A DNA stretch of 16,958 nucleotides from Pseudomonadota bacterium. Lineage in GTDB: Bacteria > Pseudomonadota > Alphaproteobacteria > Rhizobiales > Devosiaceae. The DNA is taken from contig JAEYXQ010000172.1 of the NCBI GenBank assembly GCA_023431205.1, positions 1-16,958 on the forward strand, read 5' to 3'. The position numbers were made by a program, and so were the translations under genes. The notes under the pieces were generated by a model. That model worked only from the letters and a program-made list of their open reading frames with translations, searched no databases and was not told where the DNA came from. Positions 1 through 8,209 of this stretch are shown piece by piece; position 1 is the first letter of the stretch, and each line of letters starts with the position of its first letter.

Positions 1-1787
<1,787 letters not shown>

Positions 1788-1801
1788 TCATGCCCCGGAT
1801 C

Positions 1802-1983
1802 ACCCCCCTCCCACCCTCCCCCGCAAGGGGGAAGGTGCCGCACCGCGTGCGGGACGAAATCGTGTGCCGGCCACAATTTGGCGAGTGGCAACACGCCACC
1901 AGCCTCACCGCAGTCACCCTACCCCTTGCGGGGAGGGGAGCGAAGCTTGGCCCGCAGGGCCTTAGCGCAGCTAGGGAGGGGGT
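1802..1983. repeat. Composite palindromic intergenic repeat with terminal inverted repeats
   Basis: This fills most of the gltB-GST gap. Its ends are inverted copies: ACCCCCCTCCC at 1802-1812 and GGGAGGGGGT at 1974-1983, identical apart from one extra C. Inside are several perfect hairpins: CCCCC/GGGGG with a GCAA loop (1818-1831), CCGCAC/GTGCGG (1838-1852), CCCC/GGGG with a TTGC loop (1922-1933) and GGCCC/GGGCC (1949-1961). There is no credible reading frame. It looks like a non-coding mobile or REP-like element of the type scattered through alphaproteobacterial genomes. Copy number cannot be seen here. Confidence 0.7.
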
Positions 1984-2016
1984 ACTCTGCGCTCCCGCCT
2001 GGTGCGGAGCCCACCC

Positions 2017-2640
2017 ATGACCATCCAGCTCTATGGCAACCTTGGGTCGGGCAACTGCCTCAAGGTCAAGCTCATCGCCGATGCCACCGGCACGCCGTTC
2101 GTCCTGCACCAGCTCGGGCTCCGCTCGGGCGACACCGCCACGCCCGAGTTCCTCAAGCTCAACCCGGCCGGGCAGATGCCGGTGGTCGTCCTCGATGACG
2201 GTCGCCCGCTGGCCCAATCGAACGCCATCCTGCGCTATCTGGCGCAGGGCTCGCGCTTCATCCCGACTGACCGCTACGAGGCGGCCAAGGTCGACGAATG
2301 GCTGTTCTGGGAGCAGTACAGCCACGAGCCCACCGTTGCCGTCGCTCGCGCGCGGGTCGTCTATGACGGCCAGTCGGTGGCCGAGCTCGATCCCAACCTG
2401 GTAGCGCGCGGCAACAAGGCGCTGGACCTGATGGAACAGCACCTCACCGGTCGCACCTGGCTTGTCGGCGACAGCATCACCATCGCCGACATTGCGCTCC
2501 TGCCCTATACGCGCGAAGCCTCCGAAGGGGGCTTCGATCTCGGCAGCCGTCCCGCGCTTCGACGCTGGATCGCCGCTTCGGAACATGAACTTGGACTTCC
2601 TGCCTTTGCGGCAGACCAGAAGGAGAATGGCCATGGGTAA
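2017..2640 (+). CDS. Glutathione S-transferase family protein
   Basis: This 207-residue soluble protein has the two-domain glutathione transferase layout. The N-terminal thioredoxin-like domain (about 1-80) opens MTIQLYGNLGSGNCLKVKL, where the SGNC segment lies at the usual Ser/Cys catalytic site. It continues with LNPAGQMPVVV, holding the cis-proline, and QSNAILRYLA, the glutathione-contacting segment. The helical C-terminal domain contains the family's GDSITIADIALLPY segment. Glutathione conjugation or reduction is expected; the substrate is not evident. The ATG at 2017 has GGAG at 2006-2009 with a 7-base spacer, better than the GTG at 2002. The gene lies between gltB and gltD and overlaps the gltD start by 8 bases, so it is probably cotranscribed with gltD. 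Confidence 0.9.
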   Translation: MTIQLYGNLGSGNCLKVKLIADATGTPFVLHQLGLRSGDTATPEFLKLNPAGQMPVVVLDDGRPLAQSNAILRYLAQGSRFIPTDRYEAAKVDEWLFWEQYSHEPTVAVARARVVYDGQSVAELDPNLVARGNKALDLMEQHLTGRTWLVGDSITIADIALLPYTREASEGGFDLGSRPALRRWIAASEHELGLPAFAADQKENGHG

Positions 2641-4060
2641 GGTCACAGGCTTTCTCGAGATCGAACGCGAGGAGCCGCGCTACGAGCCGGCATCCGACCG
2701 CATCCGCCACTTCGGCGAGTTCACCATCCCGATGTCGGAAGGACGCGTCGCCGACCAGGCCGCGCGCTGCATGGATTGCGGCATTCCCTTCTGCCACGGC
2801 GACACCGGTTGCCCCGTCCACAACCAGATCCCCGACTGGAACGACCTCGTCTATCACGGCGATTGGGAAGAAGCGGCGCGAAATCTCCATTCCACCAACA
2901 ACTTCCCCGAGTTCACCGGCCGCATCTGCCCCGCCCCCTGCGAGGAAGCCTGCACCCTCAACCTCGAGGACGTGCCGGTCGCCATCAAGACCGTGGAACA
3001 GGCGATCGCCGACCGCGCCATCCGCAGCGGCTGGATCAAGCCGCAGCCGGCCGCGATCAGGACCGGCAAGTCGGTCGGCATCGTCGGTGCCGGCCCGGCC
3101 GGTCTCGCCGCTGCCCAGCAGCTCGCCCGCGCCGGTCACGAGGTCCATGTCTATGAGCGCGAGCCCCGGGCCGGTGGCCTGCTCCGCTACGGCATCCCCG
3201 ACTTCAAAATGGAAAAGCAGCACATCGACTTCCGCGTGTCGCAGATGGAAGCCGAAGGCGTGCAATTCCACTACGGAACCAATGTCGGCGGTAACGTAAT
3301 GCTGTCGGTACTTCGCGAAAGGCATGACGCGCTGCTGCTGACCGGTGGCGCCGAAAAGCCCCGTCCGGTCGATGCCGAAGGGGTCGACCTCAACGGCGTC
3401 CACTTCGCCATGCCGTTCCTCGTCCAGCAGAACCGCCGCGTCGGTGGCGAGGATGTCTCGGGCGAAGTCCAGCTCTCCGCCGCCGGCAAGCATGTGGTGG
3501 TGGTGGGCGGTGGCGACACCGCAAGTGACTGCGTCGGCACGTCTTTCCGCCAGGGCGCGATCGCCGTCACCCAGCTCGACGTTCGCCCGATGCCGCCCGA
3601 GCTCGAGAACAAGCTGACCAACTGGCCCAATTGGGCGGTCAAGATGCGCACCTCGTCCTCGCAGGCCGAAGGCGCCATCCGCGAGTTCTCCGCGGGCACC
3701 ATGAAGATCATCGGCAACAGCAAGGGTCAGGTCACCGGCGTCGAATGCGCCCGCGTCGACCGGAAGCGCCAGCCGATCCCCGGCACCGAGTTCGTCATCA
3801 AGGCTGATCTCGTCCTGCTCGCCATCGGCTTTGCCGGCCCCGTGCAGGATGGCATGCTGACCGAGCTCGGCGCCGATTTCGACAGGCGCGGCAACCTGTT
3901 CGCCGACACGATGAGCTACCGGACCACCGTCCCCGGCGTCTATGCCGCCGGCGACATGCGCCGCGGCCAGTCGCTGGTCGTCTGGGCCATCCGCGAAGGC
4001 CGACAGGCCGCCCGCTCGATCGACCTCGACCTCATGGGCCACACCGCCCTGCCGCGCTGA
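2633..4060 (+). CDS. gltD: Glutamate synthase small subunit (NADPH-dependent)
   Basis: GltD passes electrons from NADPH through FAD and iron-sulfur clusters to GltB. The product has 475 residues, normal for the family. Cysteines at 46, 49, 54 and 60 (CMDCGIPFCHGDTGCP) and the later CPAPCEEAC segment are the 4Fe-4S ligands. An FAD-type Rossmann motif, VGIVGAGPAGLAAA, lies at about 148-161, and the NADPH-binding motif VVVVGGGDTASD lies at 288-299. The start at 2633 (MGKVTGF) is preferred over the in-frame ATG at 2627: AGGAG at 2621-2625 is 7 bases from the former and only 1 from the latter. The start lies inside the end of the transferase gene, implying translational coupling. Confidence 0.96.
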   Translation: MGKVTGFLEIEREEPRYEPASDRIRHFGEFTIPMSEGRVADQAARCMDCGIPFCHGDTGCPVHNQIPDWNDLVYHGDWEEAARNLHSTNNFPEFTGRICPAPCEEACTLNLEDVPVAIKTVEQAIADRAIRSGWIKPQPAAIRTGKSVGIVGAGPAGLAAAQQLARAGHEVHVYEREPRAGGLLRYGIPDFKMEKQHIDFRVSQMEAEGVQFHYGTNVGGNVMLSVLRERHDALLLTGGAEKPRPVDAEGVDLNGVHFAMPFLVQQNRRVGGEDVSGEVQLSAAGKHVVVVGGGDTASDCVGTSFRQGAIAVTQLDVRPMPPELENKLTNWPNWAVKMRTSSSQAEGAIREFSAGTMKIIGNSKGQVTGVECARVDRKRQPIPGTEFVIKADLVLLAIGFAGPVQDGMLTELGADFDRRGNLFADTMSYRTTVPGVYAAGDMRRGQSLVVWAIREGRQAARSIDLDLMGHTALPR

Positions 4061-4064
4061 GCCT

Positions 4065-4124
4065 GGGGAGCGCCACGCTTCCCATCCCACCAGGGGTCTC
4101 CCTCGGGCTTGACACGAGGGAGAC
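4065..4124. terminator. Two tandem hairpins after gltD (bidirectional terminator or repeat)
   Basis: Four bases after the gltD stop, GGGGAGCG and CGCTTCCC (4065-4083) form an 8-bp stem with one G-U pair and a CCA loop. A second, perfect 10-bp stem follows: GTCTCCCTCG (4096-4105) with CGAGGGAGAC (4115-4124), enclosing a 9-base loop. They lie between gltD and the convergent DUF982 gene, so they could end transcription from either side. Neither has a T-tract, so intrinsic termination is unproven. The second stem, with its CTCGGGCTTGAC core, resembles an intergenic repeat common in alphaproteobacteria. Confidence 0.55.
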
Positions 4125-4133
4125 GGCCAGAAC

Positions 4134-4376
4134 TCACTCCACAAAAATCCCCGCCTCGATCGCTGCTTCCATGAAGGCGAGCCATGCCGGATCCGGGTCC
4201 GCGCCTTCCATGGCATCGAGGCAAAGACTGCTGGCAACTTTGTGCTTGTCGCCGCGCTCGCCGGGCCACTCCATGAGCAGGATGTTGCGCGCCTCGACCG
4301 GCGTGGTGATCGTCTGGTTTTCCCCGTTGAGCCGGATGGTGAGCGGACGGGAGAAGGCGTGGATGGCGTCGAGCAT
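4134..4376 (-). CDS. DUF982 domain-containing small protein
   Basis: This 80-residue protein has no signal peptide or membrane segment. Its pattern of an Ala-Arg pair, LLMEWP, a conserved Cys (SLCLDAMEG) and a C-terminal acidic helix matches the DUF982 family, which is small, of unknown function and found mainly in Rhizobiales. The ATG at 4376 follows GAGGAA (4387-4382 on the minus strand) with a 5-base spacer. It converges on gltD and diverges from hpt. An EcfG-type promoter motif lies just upstream, suggesting induction under general stress. Its biochemical function is unknown. Confidence 0.85.
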   Translation of the reverse strand: MLDAIHAFSRPLTIRLNGENQTITTPVEARNILLMEWPGERGDKHKVASSLCLDAMEGADPDPAWLAFMEAAIEAGIFVE

Positions 4377-4402
4377 GTAAGTTCCTCGGGATTGCTCCCG
4401 GC

Positions 4403-4428
4403 AACGGACCTGCCACCATTGCGGTTCC
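4403..4428 (-). promoter_or_regulatory. EcfG/RpoE2-type promoter motif upstream of the DUF982 gene
   Basis: On the minus strand GGAAC (4428-4424) is followed after exactly 17 bases by CGTT (4406-4403). This matches the -35/-10 consensus reported for the alphaproteobacterial general-stress sigma factor EcfG. The expected transcription start, near 4396, leaves a leader of about 20 bases that includes the gene's ribosome-binding site. Position, strand and spacing all fit; activity is inferred. Confidence 0.6.
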
Positions 4429-4463
4429 GTGCTAGCGTCACCGGCGAATCCCGGAACCTGCCC

Positions 4464-5003
4464 ATGACCAAGCCGCCCTACGTCGTCGACGAACTGATCT
4501 CCGCCAAGGCCATCGCCGCCCGCGTCGAGGCTCTCGCCAAGGACATCTCCGCCTATTTCTCCGACACCGACAAGCTGGTGGTCGTCGGCCTGCTGCGCGG
4601 CTCATTCATCTTCATCGCCGACCTCGTGCGCGAACTCGATCTGCCGGTCGAAGTCGATTTCCTCGAAGCTTCCTCCTATGGCGACGCCATGGAGTCGAGC
4701 CGTGAGGTCCGCATCCTCAAGGATCTGCGCGGCGAGATCGCCGGCCGCGACGTCCTGGTGGTGGAAGACATCATCGACACCGGCCACACCCTCAAGCACG
4801 TGCTCGAAATCCTCGCGACGCGCCATCCGGCGCGCATGGAGGTCTGTGCCCTGCTCAACAAGCCGAGCCGCCGCGAGACCGACGTTGCCGCCCGCTGGAT
4901 CGGCTTCGACATTCCCGACGAGTTCGTCGTCGGCTATGGCATCGACTACGCTCAGCGCAATCGCAACCTGCCCCATATCGGCGCCGTCCGCTTCATCGAA
5001 TAG
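4464..5003 (+). CDS. hpt: Hypoxanthine phosphoribosyltransferase
   Basis: This 179-residue cytosolic enzyme joins hypoxanthine (and often guanine) to PRPP, giving IMP or GMP for purine salvage. The PRPP-binding signature VVEDIIDTGHTL lies at about 99-110, with the adjacent acidic pair E101/D102 and the T106-G107-H108-T109 loop. The early segment LLRGSFIFIADLVREL, the SSYGD segment and the late WIGFDIPDEFVVGYGIDY block, which contacts the base, are typical of Hpt. The ATG at 4464 gives the usual N-terminus; a longer in-frame reading upstream would run through the DUF982 promoter region. The ribosome-binding site is weak (only GGA nearby). It diverges from the DUF982 gene. Confidence 0.95.
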   Translation: MTKPPYVVDELISAKAIAARVEALAKDISAYFSDTDKLVVVGLLRGSFIFIADLVRELDLPVEVDFLEASSYGDAMESSREVRILKDLRGEIAGRDVLVVEDIIDTGHTLKHVLEILATRHPARMEVCALLNKPSRRETDVAARWIGFDIPDEFVVGYGIDYAQRNRNLPHIGAVRFIE

Positions 5004-5009
5004 CGCCCG

Positions 5010-5038
5010 TTGCCTTACGTCGTCCCTTCGGCTATAGC
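5010..5038 (+). promoter_or_regulatory. Possible sigma-70-type promoter for the DUF2087 gene
   Basis: TTGCCT (5010-5015) and TATAGC (5033-5038) are separated by 17 bases, between the hpt stop and the DUF2087 gene. If used, transcription would start near 5045 and leave a leader of about 155 bases. The matches are moderate, and cotranscription with hpt is the alternative. Confidence 0.4.
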
Positions 5039-5044
5039 GCCGCC

Positions 5045-5200
5045 ACGGTCTGCAGTTCACCGAGGCGTTGCCGCTCCCCTTGGGAGAGCTAAACCTGCAT
5101 CTGACTGAACCGATTGTGACCCCGCTCGCGGGTGGCTGATCGTCAAGCCGGCAACCGACGAAGCGTCGCTCTGACGCCATTGGCACCCCGTGAGGCTGTC
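5045..5200 (+). other. Long leader with three hairpins upstream of the DUF2087 gene
   Basis: Three compact stems are visible: GCTCCC/GGAGAGC with a CTTG loop and one bulged A (5073-5089), CCCG/CGGG with a CTCG loop (5121-5132), and CGACG/CGTCG (5156-5168). A 23-codon frame from TTG 5068 to TGA 5137-5139 also spans the first two stems, but its ribosome-binding site is poor. The stretch may be a structured 5' leader that affects expression. I could not match it to a known riboswitch class. Confidence 0.35.
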
Positions 5201-5743
5201 ATGTCGAAACTCCACATTCCCTTTGTCGTCGCCGACCTGTCCGGTCTGGCCAAGTCCCTGCGCGCCCAGCTTGCGGCGCTCGACCACCCGCCAACCCATG
5301 CCGAGATGCTCAACATCCTCGCCAGGGGTGCCGGCTTTGGCAACATCCAGCACCTGCGCGCCGATGCCGAAGCCGCCGATCGCCTGTCCGCCACCCCGCC
5401 GGAACATCCGGTCGATCACGCCCGCCTCGAAAAGGTCCTCCGCCACTTCGACGCCGAGGGCCGCATGGTGCGCTGGCCCGGCCGCACCAATCACCAGGAT
5501 ATCTGCGTCTGGGCGATCTGGGCCGCCATTCCAGCCGACACCCGGCTCAGCGAAGCCGAGATCAACCGGATCATCATCGACGCCCACACCTTCGGTGATC
5601 ACGCCATTCTCCGCCGCCTGATGGTGGATATGGGACTCCTTGTCCGCACGCCCGACGGGCGCATCTACCGCCGTGTCGAAAAGAAGCCCCCACCGGACGC
5701 GGCCGCCCTGATCGCCGCCGTCACCCAGCGCCGCGCGGGCTGA
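5201..5743 (+). CDS. DUF2087 domain-containing protein (putative regulator)
   Basis: This 180-residue protein has no signal peptide. The N-terminal ~60 residues are helical (VVADLSGLAKSLRAQL, then AEMLNILARGAGFGNIQHL). The region about 70-165 carries the DUF2087 block: an opening VLRHFDAEGRMVRWPGR, a central ICVWAIWAAIP, an INRIIIDAHTFGDHAILRRLM helix pair and a closing MGLLVRTPDGRIYRRV. DUF2087 is often attached to DNA-binding domains, so a regulatory role is plausible but unproven. The ATG at 5201 has GAGG (5192-5195) with a 5-base spacer; the in-frame GTG at 5132 has none and would lie inside a hairpin. The stop is 3 bases from the stop of the convergent SGNH gene. Confidence 0.85.
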   Translation: MSKLHIPFVVADLSGLAKSLRAQLAALDHPPTHAEMLNILARGAGFGNIQHLRADAEAADRLSATPPEHPVDHARLEKVLRHFDAEGRMVRWPGRTNHQDICVWAIWAAIPADTRLSEAEINRIIIDAHTFGDHAILRRLMVDMGLLVRTPDGRIYRRVEKKPPPDAAALIAAVTQRRAG

Positions 5744-5746
5744 GTG

Positions 5747-6946
5747 CTATAGAGCGCCGGCGTTCGCCGGCTCGGCGTCATCATTGGCTGGGTCGATGCC
5801 GACTCCAAAGGCATCGGCCCGCCCGACCGGCGCCGTCACCAGCTGTTCAAGGCTGAATGGCGCTGTCTCGGGCGGCGGCAGCGCTGCAGCACTGACGAGG
5901 TCACCCGCCCGCGCCGGCGCCCGGCTGATCGGGATCACCGCGCCCGCCACTTCCAGCAGCCGCGTCTGCCCAAGCCCTTGGTAGGGCGGCCGCATCATGC
6001 TGGCCGCCTCCGTGCCCGCGAGCGGATCGGCCACCGCGATGGTCACCGCCCCGCCGCGGTAGAAGGTCCGCAGGCTCTGGCTGATATAGAAGGCCAGCTT
6101 GTCGGCGCCGGCCGCCGCGAAGTGGATGCCGTCGTCCTTGCGCATGCGCGCATTCTGCCCGTTCACGTCGGGGCCGTAGGAGGCGTACTGCCCGTCCTCG
6201 CCGACAAAGCGCTCGTAGATGTCGACATATTCCGCCCCGCCGGCAAAACTCGCCATCTTCTGCAGATTGCTGATCTGGCTGATTGCCGCCGAGTATTCCG
6301 ATTTCGACATCGGTGGCAGCCCGACCCAGATCACCGGCTTGCGCGCCGCCCGCAACTTGTTGAGAAAGCTCGCGATACGCCCCTGGTAGGCGGCATTCCA
6401 CTCTGTGGTCAGCGGAGAGAGCGTCTGCCCGTTGCCGCGCAGTTCCTGGCGGTCGTTGATGCCGATGATCACCACCGCCACGTCAAAACTGTCTTCCGCA
6501 ATGGCTTCCTCGATCGCCGTATTCCAGTCGAAGAAGTCGTCGCGAACGAACCCGGACGAACTCACTCCCTGGTCGATCACCACCAGGTTGGGATCCTCGG
6601 CATAGAACCGCTCCAGCGCCCGGCTGAGGTCTATGGCAAGGGAATCCCCGAACACTGCGAGGCGGGTGGCGTTTTCGGCCTTCTCCACCTCCGGCTTGGG
6701 CGGGGGCAGGCTGGGCGCCGGCGCTGGCGCCGATTGCTGCCGCGGTTGCTGTTGTTGCTGTCGCTGCGGCTGCGGCGCCTGCTCCACCGGTTGGGCTGCC
6801 GGCTCCTCGCCGAACAGCAGGTCGAACAGGGTCCGCCGCTTCTGCTGCTGCGCAACAATCACAGTGCCGTCGCTCTGGGCGAAAACGGGCGCCACGTCCA
6901 CGAAGACGAACAGGCCGATCACGATGGCAATCGCAAAGCGCAACAT
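5747..6946 (-). CDS. Secreted SGNH/GDSL hydrolase, DUF459 type
   Basis: The 399-residue product starts MLRFAIAIVIGLFVFVDVAP and has a signal peptide of 23 residues cleaved after VFA. A Pro/Gln-rich linker (about 30-90, including a run of five Gln) probably spans part of the periplasm. The SGNH fold follows: FGDSLAIDL with nucleophile Ser102, the IIGIND block at 160-165 and the DGIHF segment with the Asp-His of the triad. Such proteins are esterases or acyltransferases; deacetylation of peptidoglycan or polysaccharide is a guess from the neighbours. A longer start at 6982 is possible and lies 15 bases after the transglycosylase stop, but it would put 12 residues before the signal peptide and its GAGG is only 2 bases away. 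The gene is last in the galE cluster. Confidence 0.88.
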   Translation of the reverse strand: MLRFAIAIVIGLFVFVDVAPVFAQSDGTVIVAQQQKRRTLFDLLFGEEPAAQPVEQAPQPQRQQQQQPRQQSAPAPAPSLPPPKPEVEKAENATRLAVFGDSLAIDLSRALERFYAEDPNLVVIDQGVSSSGFVRDDFFDWNTAIEEAIAEDSFDVAVVIIGINDRQELRGNGQTLSPLTTEWNAAYQGRIASFLNKLRAARKPVIWVGLPPMSKSEYSAAISQISNLQKMASFAGGAEYVDIYERFVGEDGQYASYGPDVNGQNARMRKDDGIHFAAAGADKLAFYISQSLRTFYRGGAVTIAVADPLAGTEAASMMRPPYQGLGQTRLLEVAGAVIPISRAPARAGDLVSAAALPPPETAPFSLEQLVTAPVGRADAFGVGIDPANDDAEPANAGAL

Positions 6947-6997
6947 GCCGGTTTCATAGCAGAGCGGCAGCCGCCGGACCATCGCCTCGCCCGCCCG

Positions 6998-8209
6998 TTA
7001 CTGCGTTGCGGCAACCAGCGCGTCATGGGCAGCGCGGGTAATGAACCCGTCGGCCACCTCGCCGCGCGTTGCCTGGAAGCGCGCATAGGCCTCCTGGGTG
7101 ATCGGCCCCAGTCGCCCATCGACGTCACCTTTGTAGAGTCCGAGCCGCGCCAGCGCCGCTTGGATCGCCCGCCTCTGCTCGAGATTGGGAAAAGCCGTCC
7201 CCCGCGGCCAGTCATCCGCGAACGAGCCCCCGCCCTTCAGCCGGTCTGTCAGGTGCGCCACGCTCATCGCGTAGCTGTCGGAGAAATTGTAGCCCTTCAG
7301 CACCAGGTAGTTCTGCGTCATCAGGAATTTCGGCCCGTCCTTGCCGGCCGGGACATAAAGAAACACCGGCAGGTTGGGGTCGCCGAACTGCCGCCCCGCC
7401 ACCCGGCTGACCCCGCGCTCGGCAAAGAACGACACCGGCCGCATCTCGGTCCGCGTCGCCAGCAGGTAGTCGAAGCCCTCCGGCACGACCACCTCCATGC
7501 CCCAGTCGATACCGGGCTGGTAGCCAAGGGCGCGCAGGTACTTGGCGCTGGTCGCGAGCGCATCCGCCAAGGAGGCATGGAGGTTCACCCGCCCGTCCCC
7601 GTCGCCATCGGTCCCATGCCCCTGCACGTTGGCGGGGTTCACCTGCAGGTGGCCGATCGCGCCCGCCCAGGAGCCGACCAGTTGCTCCGGCGCCAGCCCG
7701 GACCGCTCCAGCATCAGCAGTGCTGCGATCAGGTCCTTCTCGTCGTCGGCGAGGCGCGACCGCCGCTGATGCACCACCGTCGCCAGCGACCGGATGATCG
7801 GCCGGATCAGCCGCTCATTGCCCAGCACGGTGCCATAGTCGGTCTCGATCCCCCAGATGGCGCCGAGCAGGTAGGGGTCGACGCCGAAGGTTTGCCCCAC
7901 ACTCTCGAACAGCGACTGGTTGCGGGCAATCGCCGCCCGTCCCCGTTCGATCCGCGATGCCGTCACCCGCCCCTCGAGATATTCCCAGATCGGCGTGGTG
8001 AACTCGGGCTGACCCGTCACCAGATTCGGCACGTTCGGATCGGGCGTGAGCCCGACCATCGCCCGGTCATAGGTTGCCGCCGATACCCCCGCAGCGAGCG
8101 CCTTGGCGCGGAACCCCGCCACGAACGCGTCGAAGGATTCGACCGGCTGCGCCGCCACCGGCGCCGCGAGGGCCAGGAAAAACAGCAGGAGCCAGGCCGA
8201 TACCCGCAT
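6998..8209 (-). CDS. Lytic murein transglycosylase, MltB family, with peptidoglycan-binding domain
   Basis: This 403-residue periplasmic enzyme cleaves the MurNAc-GlcNAc bond to leave 1,6-anhydro ends. A signal peptide covers residues 1-20 (APVAA, then QPVE). There is no lipobox cysteine, so it is soluble, unlike E. coli MltB. The catalytic Glu is E122 in GIETDYGT. The following SWAGAIGHLQVNPANV segment corresponds to the family block usually ending QFMP. DGDGDGRVNL (about 201-210) matches the EF-hand-like calcium loop of this family. The last ~65 residues (AIQAALARLGLYKGDVDGRLG onward) are a peptidoglycan-binding type 1 domain. The ATG shares its A with the galE stop (TGATG), so translation is probably coupled to galE. 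Confidence 0.93.
   Translation of the reverse strand: MRVSAWLLLFFLALAAPVAAQPVESFDAFVAGFRAKALAAGVSAATYDRAMVGLTPDPNVPNLVTGQPEFTTPIWEYLEGRVTASRIERGRAAIARNQSLFESVGQTFGVDPYLLGAIWGIETDYGTVLGNERLIRPIIRSLATVVHQRRSRLADDEKDLIAALLMLERSGLAPEQLVGSWAGAIGHLQVNPANVQGHGTDGDGDGRVNLHASLADALATSAKYLRALGYQPGIDWGMEVVVPEGFDYLLATRTEMRPVSFFAERGVSRVAGRQFGDPNLPVFLYVPAGKDGPKFLMTQNYLVLKGYNFSDSYAMSVAHLTDRLKGGGSFADDWPRGTAFPNLEQRRAIQAALARLGLYKGDVDGRLGPITQEAYARFQATRGEVADGFITRAAHDALVAATQ

Noticed and set aside
2462..2632. Upstream extension of gltD
   Set aside because: It reads through the transferase gene in another frame; a good ribosome-binding site selects 2633.
4242..4463. Upstream extension of hpt
   Set aside because: It overlaps the DUF982 gene and its promoter on the other strand, and Hpt proteins start near MTKPPYVV.
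2477..4471. 664-codon minus-strand frame opposite gltD
   Set aside because: gltD has all cofactor motifs on the plus strand; the antisense frame has low-complexity composition and also runs through hairpins and the DUF982 gene.
5132..5200. Upstream GTG start for the DUF2087 gene
   Set aside because: It lacks a ribosome-binding site, lies in a hairpin and adds 23 residues not typical of the family.
5045..5200. SAM-II-type riboswitch suggested by the GCTAAA in the DUF2087 leader
   Set aside because: Only this short string matches; the rest of the SAM-II pseudoknot core is absent and the downstream gene is not a methionine gene.
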